Below are positions 8,622 through 16,491 of a stretch of DNA of 64,000 nt, one piece after another. Origin of the DNA: JASHPR01 sp963815375 (GTDB lineage Bacteria > Actinomycetota > Actinomycetes > Streptosporangiales > Streptosporangiaceae); the NCBI GenBank assembly GCA_963815375.1, contig CAWFGX010000012.1:248001-312000 (forward strand), given 5' to 3'. How positions within the stretch are numbered: the stretch's first letter is position 1; each line of letters starts with the position of its first letter. The translations under genes and the position numbers were made by a program. A model generated the notes under the pieces. It saw nothing but the letters and a program-made list of their open reading frames with translations, did no database searches and was not told where the DNA came from.

Positions 8622-9191
8622 ATGGCGGTTCACGCTGGACGCCACGAACTCGGCCCCGGTAACGGCCGGATCATCCTGCACACCACCCGTGAAGGGGTCG
8701 CGGCCACGGCAGGCCACGACCTGAGCATCGAGGTGCGGCGGTGGTCGGGTGAGCTCACGGTGAATGACGACCTCAGCCCGGTAAGCCTCGACGTTCAGGT
8801 CGACATGGGCTCGCTGGCTGTGCTCGAGGGCACAGGCGGGCTGAAGCCGCTCACCGACAGGGACCGCCGCGAGATCGCGGTGTCGGCGCGGAAGGTGCTT
8901 GGCACTGAGCGCCATCCCCAGGCCAGCTTCACGGGGGCGGAGTTCAAGCCCGAAGGGGGCGGCAGCGGTCTGATCACCGGGACGCTGACGCTGGCCGGCA
9001 AGCAGGGGCCGCTGTCGCTGCAGGTACGCGAGACCGGGCCGGACCGGTATCACGCGACCGGCGAGGTGGTGCACTCGGCTCACGGGATCACGCCTTACCG
9101 CGGGTTCTTTGGCGCGCTGAAGGTGCGCGACGCCGTCGCGGTCGACGTGGACATAGACCTGTCGGCGCCGGAAGCGGGGGCTCAGCCGTGA
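8622..9191 (+). CDS. YceI family protein
   Basis: 189 residues from ATG 8622 (MAVHAGRHELGPGNGRI). YceI proteins are lipocalin-like beta barrels that bind isoprenoid-type lipids. The pattern of alternating strands and the TREGVAATAGHDLSIEV segment match cytoplasmic actinobacterial members; there is no signal peptide. No ribosome site is seen, and TACGGT at 8610-8615 just ahead of the ATG would allow a leaderless transcript. Its stop (9189-9191) shares one base with the ATG of the next gene, tying it to the hydrogenase maturation operon. Possible link: handling a quinone or other lipid near the hydrogenase; this is a guess from family and context. Confidence 0.85.
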   Translation: MAVHAGRHELGPGNGRIILHTTREGVAATAGHDLSIEVRRWSGELTVNDDLSPVSLDVQVDMGSLAVLEGTGGLKPLTDRDRREIAVSARKVLGTERHPQASFTGAEFKPEGGGSGLITGTLTLAGKQGPLSLQVRETGPDRYHATGEVVHSAHGITPYRGFFGALKVRDAVAVDVDIDLSAPEAGAQP

Positions 9192-9829
9192 TGCAGCCAG
9201 ACGACTGGGCTGGGCACCTGTTCGAGCTGCGCTCCGGGCCTGTCCAGGCCCTCGCCGACCAGGCAGGCCAGGTGGCCAGTGCGTGCCACGCCATGGCCGC
9301 AGCGTTCCACCAGGGCGGCAAGCTGATCGCGTTCGGCACCGGCGGGTCGAGCACCGACGCACAGCACGTGGCCGTCGAGTTCGTGCACCCGGTGATCGTC
9401 GGCAAGCGCGCCCTCCCGGCGATCTCGCTGACCACCGACATCGCTACCGTGACCGGGGTGGCAGCGCAGCAGAGCCTGGACGAGGTGTTCGCGCACCAGA
9501 TCCGGTACCTGGCCGAGCCCGCCGATATCGCGCTTGGCATCAGCTCCGACGGGAGCAGCCCGCCCGTCCTGGCCGGACTGGAGACTGCCCGCGCGCTTGG
9601 CCTGCTGACCATCGCCCTAGTGGGCGGCGACGGTCCGGGGGAGGACCGTGCCAACGGCGACGAGGGCGCCCTGGCGGCCAGCCCGGCGGTCCAGCATGTG
9701 ATTCTGGCCAGGTCAGCCGACCCGCGCATCGTCAAGGAACTTCAGGTAACCGCGTATCACGTGCTCTGGGAACTCGTGCACGTGTTCTTCGAGCAGCCCG
9801 GCGTGCTGGAACCGGGAGTCGTCGCATGA
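9191..9829 (+). CDS. SIS-domain sugar-phosphate isomerase-like protein, copy 1
   Basis: 212 residues from ATG 9191; GTG 9188 directly before it is an alternative. A single SIS domain fills the protein, of the GmhA (sedoheptulose-7-phosphate isomerase) type: AFGTGGSSTDAQHVAVEF (about 47-64) is the phosphosugar-binding loop, SSDGSSPPVLAGLETA (about 118-133) the second loop, and a C-terminal helix carries the HVLWELVHVFFE stretch. No heptose-LPS pathway is expected in an actinomycete. The gene overlaps YceI and the following hypC-like gene (ATGA), and a second SIS gene follows, so it belongs to hydrogenase maturation or its regulation. Substrate unknown. Confidence 0.88.
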   Translation: MQPDDWAGHLFELRSGPVQALADQAGQVASACHAMAAAFHQGGKLIAFGTGGSSTDAQHVAVEFVHPVIVGKRALPAISLTTDIATVTGVAAQQSLDEVFAHQIRYLAEPADIALGISSDGSSPPVLAGLETARALGLLTIALVGGDGPGEDRANGDEGALAASPAVQHVILARSADPRIVKELQVTAYHVLWELVHVFFEQPGVLEPGVVA

Positions 9830-10035
9830 TTCCGCGCGAATGTCACGACGAGGTGTGCATCACCTGCTCGGACGTTGCTGTGGAAGTTCGGATCGTGCGG
9901 CTGCTCGACGACGGCCTGGCCATCGCCGACACAGGCTCCGGCGAGGAGGAGGTTAGCGTCGCGCTCGTCAGCGCCGACGTCGGCGACACGGTCCTGGTGC
10001 ACGCCAGCGAGGCGATCGCGGTGGTGGGACGATGA
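9826..10035 (+). CDS. non-canonical HypC-like protein
   Basis: 69 residues. ATG 9826 overlaps the previous stop (ATGA) and its own TGA overlaps the next ATG (10032). The beta-barrel pattern CITCSDVAVEVRIVRLLDDGLAIAD...GDTVLVHASEAIAVV matches the HypC/HupF fold. However, true HypC starts Met-Cys, and the exposed Cys2 holds the Fe(CN)2CO unit. Here the first residues are MIPRECHDEV, with cysteines only at 6, 11 and 14. A standard hypC is present at 11270, so this is a second, divergent member, placed between the two SIS genes. It may carry a different ligand, or act as a partner of the SIS proteins. Confidence 0.8.
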   Translation: MIPRECHDEVCITCSDVAVEVRIVRLLDDGLAIADTGSGEEEVSVALVSADVGDTVLVHASEAIAVVGR

Positions 10036-10715
10036 CGCGCCCCGCCCGCCGGGCCAGTTCCGACGCTATGCAGTCGCTGTACCCGTTCCTGTACGAGGGA
10101 TCGAGCGATCTGTCTGCGGTCCTCGATCAGGTACGGCGGTCCACGGTGGCCAAGGCGGAGGAGATCACCAAGCTGCGGCGGCTGATCGCCGAGCGGGACG
10201 GCGCCCGCCTGGCGGCCTGTGCGCGCGACTGCGCGGCCGCGTTCGCCAGCGGCGGGCGGCTGCTGGCGTTCGGCAACGGCGGCAGCGCCACCGACGCGCA
10301 GGAACTGGCCACCCTGTTCCTCAACCCCGGTGGGGGCGTGCGGCCGCTGCCCGCGCTCAGCCTGGCCAGCGACATCTCGGTGGTCACCGCGCTGTGCAAC
10401 GACATCGGCGTCGAGGTGGTGTTCGCCCGGCAGATCGCCGCGTTCGGCCGCCGGGGCGACATCACTGTCGGCCTGTCCACCAGCGGCAACTCGGAGAACC
10501 TGGTGCGCGCGTTCGGCGAGGCCAGCAGGCGAGGCCTGCTCACGATCGGCCTGGCCGGGTACGAGGGCGGCCGGATGGCCGAGATCGACGGCCTCGACTA
10601 CCTGTTCGTCGCGCCGTCGTCATCGGTGCACCGGATCCAGGAGGCGCAGACCACGATCTACCACGTGCTGTGGGAGCTCACGCTCGCTGCCCTCGTTGCT
10701 GAGGAACAGTCGTGA
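10032..10715 (+). CDS. SIS-domain sugar-phosphate isomerase-like protein, copy 2
   Basis: 227 residues, ATG 10032 overlapping the HypC-like stop. GmhA-type SIS domain with the loop LAFGNGGSATDAQELATLF (about 79-97), the conserved LSTSGNSENLVRAFGEA segment (about 150-166) and the C-terminal IYHVLWELTLAAL helix. An N-terminal helical extension (about 1-60, LRRLIAERD) is longer than in copy 1. It keeps the STSGNS loop of active SIS enzymes better than copy 1 (SSDGSS), so the pair may form a heterodimer with one active partner. It overlaps the protease gene (GTGA). Substrate unknown. Confidence 0.88.
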   Translation: MTRPARRASSDAMQSLYPFLYEGSSDLSAVLDQVRRSTVAKAEEITKLRRLIAERDGARLAACARDCAAAFASGGRLLAFGNGGSATDAQELATLFLNPGGGVRPLPALSLASDISVVTALCNDIGVEVVFARQIAAFGRRGDITVGLSTSGNSENLVRAFGEASRRGLLTIGLAGYEGGRMAEIDGLDYLFVAPSSSVHRIQEAQTTIYHVLWELTLAALVAEEQS

Positions 10716-11251
10716 GCCGGGTGATGGTGGCCGGCATCGGCAACATCTTCCTCGGCGACGACGGCTTCGGGGTCGAGGTCGCCCGCCGCCTGGCCGACGC
10801 CGAGATCCCGGACGGGGTCCGGGTCGCGGACTACGGCATAAGCGGCATGCACCTGGCCTACGACCTGGCCGAAGGGTACGACACAACGATCCTCATCGAC
10901 GCGTCGCCGCGCGGCGGGGAGCCGGGAACCGTGTATGTGATGGAGGTCGACGCCCCGGGTACGACCAGTACCGGAGACACAAGCGGTGCCGCGGCGAGCG
11001 GCGTCATAGCCGATGCGCACGGAATGCAGCCCGATGTCGTGCTCGGCATGCTCGGCATGCTGGGCGCCGACCCCGGGCGAGTGCTCGTGGTGGGCTGCGA
11101 GCCGGCCAGAACAGAGGAAGGCATTGGGCTGAGCGCGCCGGTAGCCGCCGCAGTTGGGCGGGCCGTCGACATCGTTCTGAATCTCGTGCGGCATGCCGGG
11201 CCAGACCGGCAGCCGCCCGCAAAGAAAGAGCCGGCCGACAGCGGCCGGTGA
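10712..11251 (+). CDS. [NiFe]-hydrogenase maturation endopeptidase (HupD/HyaD family)
   Basis: 179 residues from GTG 10712, overlapping the SIS stop. The family cuts the C-terminal tail of the large subunit after the last Ni-ligand His. Visible motifs: GIGNIFLGDDGFG (residues 8-20), where D17 stands at the metal-binding acidic position, DASPRGG (about 64) with the second acidic ligand, and DAHGM (about 103) with the His. The final 20 or so residues are charged and probably disordered. It is the only such protease in the window and should process HhyL. Confidence 0.93.
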   Translation: MSRVMVAGIGNIFLGDDGFGVEVARRLADAEIPDGVRVADYGISGMHLAYDLAEGYDTTILIDASPRGGEPGTVYVMEVDAPGTTSTGDTSGAAASGVIADAHGMQPDVVLGMLGMLGADPGRVLVVGCEPARTEEGIGLSAPVAAAVGRAVDIVLNLVRHAGPDRQPPAKKEPADSGR

Positions 11252-11269
11252 GTCAGCGAAGGGGAACCC

Positions 11270-11542
11270 ATGTGCCTCGGCATCCCCGGTGAGGTAATCG
11301 AGATCCTGCCGGAACAGCCTGACCTGGCCCGAGTCGATGTGAGCGGGGTCAAGCGGGTGATCAATATAGGCCTGCTCGCAGACGACCCGCCCACGCCCGG
11401 CGAATGGGTGCTGATCCACGTGGGCTTCGCGCTGTCAAAGATCGACGAGGGCGAGGCCGCCGCGGCGCTGCAGTTCCTGGAGGGCATCGGCCAGGCGTAC
11501 GAGGACGAAATCGCCGCGCTCGCCGAGTCCAGGATCGAGTGA
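11270..11542 (+). CDS. hypC: hydrogenase maturation chaperone HypC
   Basis: 90 residues, starting MCLGIPGEVIEI with the essential Cys2. AAGGGG ribosome site. HypC works with HypD to assemble the Fe(CN)2CO unit and delivers it to the large-subunit precursor. The central beta strands (VDVSGVKRVINIGLL) and the GEWVLIHVGFALSKID motif are typical, followed by a helical tail. Begins 18 nt after the protease gene and 10 nt before hypD. Confidence 0.96.
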   Translation: MCLGIPGEVIEILPEQPDLARVDVSGVKRVINIGLLADDPPTPGEWVLIHVGFALSKIDEGEAAAALQFLEGIGQAYEDEIAALAESRIE

Positions 11543-11552
11543 GGAGCGGGTC

Positions 11553-12680
11553 ATGCGTTTCGTCGACGAGTTCCGGGATAGCGACAAGGCGCGCGCGCTG
11601 TCCGCGAAGATCACGGCCCTGTGCGAGCCCGGCCGCCAGTACAAGCTGATGGAGGTGTGCGGCGGGCACACCCACACGATCTACAAGCACGGGCTCGAGG
11701 ACTACCTGCCGGAGCAGATCACGCTGGTGCATGGCCCGGGCTGCCCCGTATGCGTGATCCCGATGGGGCGTATTGACGACGCGATGGCGCTCGCGGCCGA
11801 GCCAGAGGTGATCATGACCTCGTTCGGGGACATGATGCGGGTTCCGGGCAGCAACGGGTCGTTCTTCGACGCCAAGGCGCTGGGGACCGACATTCGTATG
11901 GTGTACTCGCCGCTCGACTCCCTGAAGATCGCCAGGAAGTACCCTGACAAACGGGTCGTGTTCATGGCCATCGGGTTCGAGACGACGGCTCCGTCGACGG
12001 CGATGACGTTGCTGCGCGCCGAGGCCGAGGGCCTGACGAACTTCTCGGTCTTCTGCAACCACGTGACGATCATCCCGGCGATCAAGGCGATCCTGGACTC
12101 GCCGGACCTGCGCCTCGACGGCTTCATCGGCCCCGGGCACGTGTCCACGGTCATCGGCTGCCGGCCGTACGAGTTCATCGCCCATGACTATGGCAAGCCC
12201 GTGGTCGTGGCCGGGTTCGAGCCGCTGGACATCCTGCAGTCGATCTACATGCTGATGCTGCAGCTGTCCGAGGGCCGGTCAGAGGTGGAGAACCAGTACG
12301 CGCGCGTGGTGCCGTGGGACGGCAACATCGTGGCCCTGCGGGCCATCAGCCAGACCATGGAACTGCGGCCGTATTTCGAGTGGCGCGGGCTTGGGTTCAT
12401 CTCGCACTCGGCGCTGAGGGTCTCCGACCGGTACGCGGCTTTCGACGCCGAGCGGCTGTTCTCGGTGCCGGGCGTCCGGGTCGCCGACCCGAAGGCGTGC
12501 CAGTGCGGCGAGGTGCTGAAAGGGGTGCTCAAGCCCTGGGAGTGCAAGGTGTTCGGCACCTCGTGCACCCCTGAGACACCGATCGGTACGTGCATGGTGT
12601 CACCCGAGGGCGCCTGCGCTGCCTACTACAACTACGGCCGGCTGACCCGCCAGCGCGTCCGGGAGGCGACCTTGTCATGA
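11553..12680 (+). CDS. hypD: hydrogenase maturation protein HypD
   Basis: 375 residues, ATG 11553 with a GAGGAG site. HypD holds a [4Fe-4S] cluster and is the scaffold on which cyanide groups from HypE are added to iron. Family motifs are present: VCGGHTHTIYKHG, GPGCPVCVIP, AIGFETTAPSTA, GPGHVSTVIG and the C-terminal cysteine cluster (KACQCGEVL, WECKVFGTSCTPETPIGTCMVSPEG). Length matches the family. Its stop overlaps the hypE ATG (ATGA). Confidence 0.97.
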   Translation: MRFVDEFRDSDKARALSAKITALCEPGRQYKLMEVCGGHTHTIYKHGLEDYLPEQITLVHGPGCPVCVIPMGRIDDAMALAAEPEVIMTSFGDMMRVPGSNGSFFDAKALGTDIRMVYSPLDSLKIARKYPDKRVVFMAIGFETTAPSTAMTLLRAEAEGLTNFSVFCNHVTIIPAIKAILDSPDLRLDGFIGPGHVSTVIGCRPYEFIAHDYGKPVVVAGFEPLDILQSIYMLMLQLSEGRSEVENQYARVVPWDGNIVALRAISQTMELRPYFEWRGLGFISHSALRVSDRYAAFDAERLFSVPGVRVADPKACQCGEVLKGVLKPWECKVFGTSCTPETPIGTCMVSPEGACAAYYNYGRLTRQRVREATLS

Positions 12681-13885
12681 CCGGCCAGCGCCTAGGCCAG
12701 GGCTCCCTGCCGCTGAACCCGCCCGCCGCTGACCAGCCCCCAGCCCTGCCGGGGGCTCCGGGGGGCCGCCCCCCCGGGTCGGCACGGCGCGGTTCGCCGC
12801 AGCCACTGCCTGGGACCGTCCGCGAGGAACTGGTGCTCGAGCGAATCGACCGGGCCCGGCGCAGCCGCCCCCGGGTCAGGGAAGACCGGATCACGATGTC
12901 GCACGGGGCCGGCGGCAAGGCCACCCAGACCCTGATTCAGGCGGTGTTCCTTGACGAGTTCCGCAACCCGGTGCTTGAGCCGCTCGAGGACGCTGCCCGC
13001 GTGGCCGTGGGCGGGGCGCGGCTCGCCCTCACCACGGACTCCTACGTGGTGTCCCCGCTGTTCTTCCCGGGCGGGAACATCGGCGATCTCGCGGTCAACG
13101 GCACGGTCAACGACCTGGCCACCTCCGGCGCCGTGCCGCTGTACCTGTCGGCCGGGTTCATCCTGGAGGAGGGATTCGAGGTCGCGACCCTGAGCCGGAT
13201 CGCCAGGTCCATGCGTGAGGCCGCGGAGGCCGCGGGTGTCCAGATCGTCACCGGCGACACAAAGGTCGTGGAGAAGGGCAAGGCCGACGGCTGTTACATC
13301 AACACAGCCGGGGTCGGCCTCATCTCGCACGACCTGGACCTGGGTGTGGCGCACGCGCAGCCGGGGGACGCGATCATTGTCTCGGGCCCGATCGGTGATC
13401 ACGGGGTCACGATCATGCTGGCCCGGGGCGAGCTCGACATCGAGGCGGACGTGGCCTCGGACACGGCGCCGCTGGCCGGGCTGGTGGCGCGGCTGCTGGC
13501 CGCGACCTCTGGGGTGCACGCGCTGCGGGACGCTACCCGGGGTGGCGTGGCCACGATCCTGAACGAGATCGCCACGTCGGCCAGCGTGGGCGTGCTGGTC
13601 ACCGAGAAGGACATCCCGGTGCGCACCGAGGTCCGCGGAGCGTCGGAGCTGCTCGGCATCGACCCGCTGTACGTCGCGTGCGAAGGCCGTCTGGTCGTGG
13701 TCACCGCCGCAGACGCAGCCGACCAGGCGCTGGCCGCGCTGCGGGCCCACCCGCTCGGCGAGCAGGCGGCGGTGATCGGCCGGGTGGTGGCCGACCAGCC
13801 GGGCATCGTGCAGATCAAGACTGCGTTCGGCGGCACCAGGATCGTCGACCTGCTGGTCGGCGACCCGCTCCCGCGAATCTGCTGA
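12677..13885 (+). CDS. hypE: hydrogenase maturation protein HypE with a Pro/Gly-rich N-terminal extension
   Basis: 402 residues from ATG 12677. HypE dehydrates the thiocarbamate placed on its C-terminal Cys by HypF, yielding the cyanide ligand. The AIR-synthase-like core begins about residue 70 (DRITMSHGAGGKATQ) and the chain ends exactly with PRIC, the required C-terminal Cys. Residues 1-70 have no counterpart in ordinary HypE; about 20-45 are Pro/Gly/Arg-rich and are encoded by a GC palindrome (12750-12784) similar to one between hhyS and hhyL. Translation could instead start at a later in-frame GTG near residue 48 or 53. The catalytic core looks complete. Confidence 0.96.
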   Translation: MTGQRLGQGSLPLNPPAADQPPALPGAPGGRPPGSARRGSPQPLPGTVREELVLERIDRARRSRPRVREDRITMSHGAGGKATQTLIQAVFLDEFRNPVLEPLEDAARVAVGGARLALTTDSYVVSPLFFPGGNIGDLAVNGTVNDLATSGAVPLYLSAGFILEEGFEVATLSRIARSMREAAEAAGVQIVTGDTKVVEKGKADGCYINTAGVGLISHDLDLGVAHAQPGDAIIVSGPIGDHGVTIMLARGELDIEADVASDTAPLAGLVARLLAATSGVHALRDATRGGVATILNEIATSASVGVLVTEKDIPVRTEVRGASELLGIDPLYVACEGRLVVVTAADAADQALAALRAHPLGEQAAVIGRVVADQPGIVQIKTAFGGTRIVDLLVGDPLPRIC

Positions 13886-13896
13886 GTGAGCAGGCC

Positions 13897-14226
13897 GTGC
13901 ACGAGCTGGCGCTGACCGAGAGCGTGGTCGAGGCGGTCACCGAGCGCCTGCCTGGCGCGAATATCAGCTGCGTGCGCCTGGACATCGGCGCGCTGTCCGG
14001 GGTCGTGGCTGACTCGGTCCGGTTCTGCTTCGACCTGGTGACGGAGGGAACGAGCCTGGAGGGAGCCCGCCTGGAGATCAGCCACACCCCCGGCCGGGGC
14101 GGGTGCCGGTCCTGCGGTGCCGAGTTCGAGCCCGACGGCGCGCTGCTGCTGTGCCCGTGCGGGAGCGCGGACGTCGCCGTGCTGTCCGGGCAGGAGTTCA
14201 CAATCGCCTCCGTTCAGGTGGCCTGA
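13897..14226 (+). CDS. hypA: hydrogenase nickel-insertion protein HypA
   Basis: 109 residues. GTG 13897 is chosen because it gives the canonical start Met-His-Glu-Leu, whose His2 is the nickel ligand (MHELALTESVVEAV). The zinc site is C-x2-C (CRSCGAEFE) followed by a C-x-C (LLLCPCGSADV), a shorter second knuckle than the usual CxxC. HypA passes nickel to the large subunit together with HypB. Sits 11 nt after hypE and 2 nt before hypB. Confidence 0.94.
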   Translation: MHELALTESVVEAVTERLPGANISCVRLDIGALSGVVADSVRFCFDLVTEGTSLEGARLEISHTPGRGGCRSCGAEFEPDGALLLCPCGSADVAVLSGQEFTIASVQVA

Positions 14227-14228
14227 CC

Positions 14229-14996
14229 GTGTGCGCGACCTGCGGGTGCTCTGGTGAGGCGACCGTCCGGCTGCTGCCGGCCTCCCGCGAGCATCACGAG
14301 CACGGGCGTGACCACAGCCATGATCACGGGCACACCGTGGAGCTCCAGCAGAAGGTGCTGGCCAAGAACGACAGGCTCGCCGAGGCCAACCGCGACTGGC
14401 TGGCGCAGCGCGGGATCCTGGCGGTCAACCTGATGAGCTCACCCGGGGCCGGCAAGACCACGCTGCTGGAACGCACAGTGCGGGATCTGGCCGACGATGT
14501 CGCGATCTCGGTCGTCGAGGGCGACCAGGCGGGCGCGCTCGACGCCGACCGGATCCAGGCCGCTGGCTGCCACGGGGTGGTGCAGATCAACACCGGGACC
14601 GGCTGCCATCTCGACGCCGGGATGGTCGCCGACGGGCTGCGGGCGCTCGACCCCCCGCAGGGTTCGGTTGTCATGATCGAGAACGTCGGCAACCTCGTCT
14701 GCCCGGCCCTGTTCGACCTGGGCGAGGCTGTCCGGGTGGTGCTCGCGTCGGTTACCGAGGGCGACGACAAGCCGCTGAAGTACCCGCACATATTCCGCCA
14801 GGCCGATCTCGTGCTGGTGACCAAGACCGACCTGCTGCCGTACCTGGCCTTCGACACCGAGCGCCACGCCGCCGACGTGCGGCAGCTCAGCCCGCACGCC
14901 GGGATGCTGCCGCTCTCAGCGACAACCGGCGCTGGCCTGCCCGCGTGGTACGCCTGGCTCAGCGGCCGCCGGCCGGGCCGCCCCAGACCCGGATGA
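14229..14996 (+). CDS. hypB: hydrogenase nickel-incorporation GTPase HypB
   Basis: 255 residues from GTG 14229, giving the high-affinity Ni motif MCATCGC at the N-terminus. A short His-rich run (HHEHGRDHSHDHGH, about 22-35) for nickel storage precedes the SIMIBI GTPase: P-loop SSPGAGKTT, EGDQAGALDADR, ENVGNLVCPALFDLGE and NKxD-like TKTDLLPYL. It drives nickel delivery with HypA. Last gene of the rightward maturation operon; a hairpin at 15053-15080 follows. Confidence 0.96.
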   Translation: MCATCGCSGEATVRLLPASREHHEHGRDHSHDHGHTVELQQKVLAKNDRLAEANRDWLAQRGILAVNLMSSPGAGKTTLLERTVRDLADDVAISVVEGDQAGALDADRIQAAGCHGVVQINTGTGCHLDAGMVADGLRALDPPQGSVVMIENVGNLVCPALFDLGEAVRVVLASVTEGDDKPLKYPHIFRQADLVLVTKTDLLPYLAFDTERHAADVRQLSPHAGMLPLSATTGAGLPAWYAWLSGRRPGRPRPG

Positions 14997-15052
14997 ATGC
15001 AAGCTTGATGTCGTTGGGCGTGCACTAGATCGGCATTCTCAGGGTTCGGCGA

Positions 15053-15080
15053 TCAGGCCCCTGAGGTAGGTGGGGCCTGA
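15053..15080. terminator. bidirectional hairpin between hypB and the ECF42 gene
   Basis: TCAGGCCCC and GGGGCCTGA form a perfect 9-bp stem around a 10-nt loop. It lies in the 99-nt gap between two converging genes, 56 nt after hypB and 15 nt after the sigma-factor stop, where a shared terminator is expected. No U-tract, as usual in high-GC actinomycetes. Confidence 0.65.
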
Positions 15081-15095
15081 GAGGCTGACGGGGCT

Positions 15096-16403
15096 TCAGC
15101 GGTCATCTGTCCCGGTGGGCATTCCCGCTGCCGCTGCCGCCTCCTGAGCCCGCCGCAAGGACAGGTCCCGCTCCTGCCGGTTCCGGGTCAGCTCCGCGGC
15201 GCGCTCGAACTCGGCCTGCGCCTCGGCCGGGCGGTCCAGCTTCATCAGCAGGTCCCCGCGGACACTGGGCAGCAGGTGGTAGCCGCGCAGCGCGGGCTCG
15301 GCCGCCAGCGCCTCCACCAGGTCAAGGCCTGCCTGCGGTCCGTAGGCCATGGACACGGCGACAGCCCGGTTCAGCTCGACGACCGGCGAGGGCATCACCT
15401 GGGCCAGGACCGCATACAAAGTGGCGATACCGGCCCAGTCGGTGTCCTCGGGCCGGAACGCGCGGGCATGGCAGGCGGCGATGGCGGCCTGCAGAGCGTA
15501 GGGACCCGCGGCGCCGCCGAGCTGCTGGGCCCGGCCCAGCGCGACGATGCCCCGGTGGATGAGCAGCTGGTCCCACCGGTGCCGGTCCTGGTCGAGGAGC
15601 AGGACCGGTTCGCCGGACGGCCCGGCGCGGGCCCGCAACCTGGAAGCCTGGATCTCCATCAGCGCCGCCAGCCCGTGCACTTCAGGCTCCCGAGGAGCCA
15701 GCTGAGCCAGGACGCGGACCAGGCGCAGTGCTTCTGCGCAGAGCGTCGGCCGCATCCAGTCATCGCCGGCGGTTGCCGAGTACCCCTCATTGAAGATCAG
15801 GTAGATGACTTCCAGAACCGAGGACAGCCTGCCTGGCCATTCATCGGACCCGGGCGCCTCGACCCGCACCCCCGCCTGCGCGAGGGTCCTCTTAGCCCGG
15901 ACAATCCGCTGGGCGATCGTCGTTTCCGGGACGAGATAGCCGCGCGCGATCTCGGTGGTCGTCAGCCCGCCCAGCAGCCGCAGGGTCAGCGCTGCCCGCG
16001 CCGGCACCGGGAGAACCGGGTGACATGCGGTGAACATCAGCCGCAGCAGGTCATCGTCAATGCGGCCGGCGGCCTCGTCGGCTCCGGGTGTCACGCTGGA
16101 ACCCTCGGCATCGAGGGCCCGGCCGATCTGGGCGTACTTGTTACGCAGGTCCTGGTTCCGCCGGAACTCGTCGATCGCCCGGCGCTTGGCCACAGTCATC
16201 AGCCAGGCGCCAGGTTTCTCAGGAACTCCCGTCTGCGGCCACTGCTCCAGCGCGGCGACGACGGCATCCTGGGCCAGTTCCTCGGCGAGCCCGACGTCCC
16301 CGGCGTACCTCGCTAGCCCGGCGATCAGCCGCGCCCACTCGATGCGCACCACGGCTTCGATCGCGGCATGCGTCTGCGAAGAGGCCACGACACCCGATGA
16401 CAC
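15096..16403 (-). CDS. ECF42-type RNA polymerase sigma factor with C-terminal TPR-like extension
   Basis: About 435 residues from GTG 16403; a second GTG at 16388 is an alternative, and no ribosome site decides. Sigma2 (RLIAGLARYAGDVGLAEELAQDAVVAALEQW) and sigma4 (LTLRLLGGLTTTEIARGYLVPETTIAQRIVRAKR) regions are followed by a long helical extension (about 185-420) with TPR-like pairs. That domain order, together with the DGPF/YCII gene just upstream, defines ECF group 42, whose members work without an anti-sigma factor and are controlled by their extension. A promoter matching the reported ECF42 motif lies in front of the YCII gene, so autoregulation is likely. Confidence 0.92.
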   Translation of the reverse strand: MSSGVVASSQTHAAIEAVVRIEWARLIAGLARYAGDVGLAEELAQDAVVAALEQWPQTGVPEKPGAWLMTVAKRRAIDEFRRNQDLRNKYAQIGRALDAEGSSVTPGADEAAGRIDDDLLRLMFTACHPVLPVPARAALTLRLLGGLTTTEIARGYLVPETTIAQRIVRAKRTLAQAGVRVEAPGSDEWPGRLSSVLEVIYLIFNEGYSATAGDDWMRPTLCAEALRLVRVLAQLAPREPEVHGLAALMEIQASRLRARAGPSGEPVLLLDQDRHRWDQLLIHRGIVALGRAQQLGGAAGPYALQAAIAACHARAFRPEDTDWAGIATLYAVLAQVMPSPVVELNRAVAVSMAYGPQAGLDLVEALAAEPALRGYHLLPSVRGDLLMKLDRPAEAQAEFERAAELTRNRQERDLSLRRAQEAAAAAGMPTGTDDR

Positions 16404-16433
16404 CACCGGCCGCTGGGTGCGGCAAGCCGGCGG

Positions 16434-16477
16434 CCGCGCGGCGCCGAGCCTCGTGCAGGAGGTTCGGCGCCGCGCGG
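16434..16477 (-). terminator. 19-bp hairpin between the YCII gene and the ECF42 gene
   Basis: Arms 16434-16452 and 16459-16477 pair over 19 bp with a single G-U wobble and a 6-nt loop. It occupies much of the 88-nt gap between two genes of the same operon. It can lower read-through into the sigma-factor gene, giving more YCII protein than sigma factor, or protect the upstream mRNA. Confidence 0.6.
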
Positions 16478-16491
16478 GCCGACCCAGGACG

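Noticed and set aside
8181..9362. 393-codon minus-strand frame
   Set aside because: Antisense to the regulator, YceI and the SIS gene; no ribosome site or recognisable domain.
12692..13750. 352-codon minus-strand frame
   Set aside because: Antisense to hypE, which is complete and ends in PRIC.
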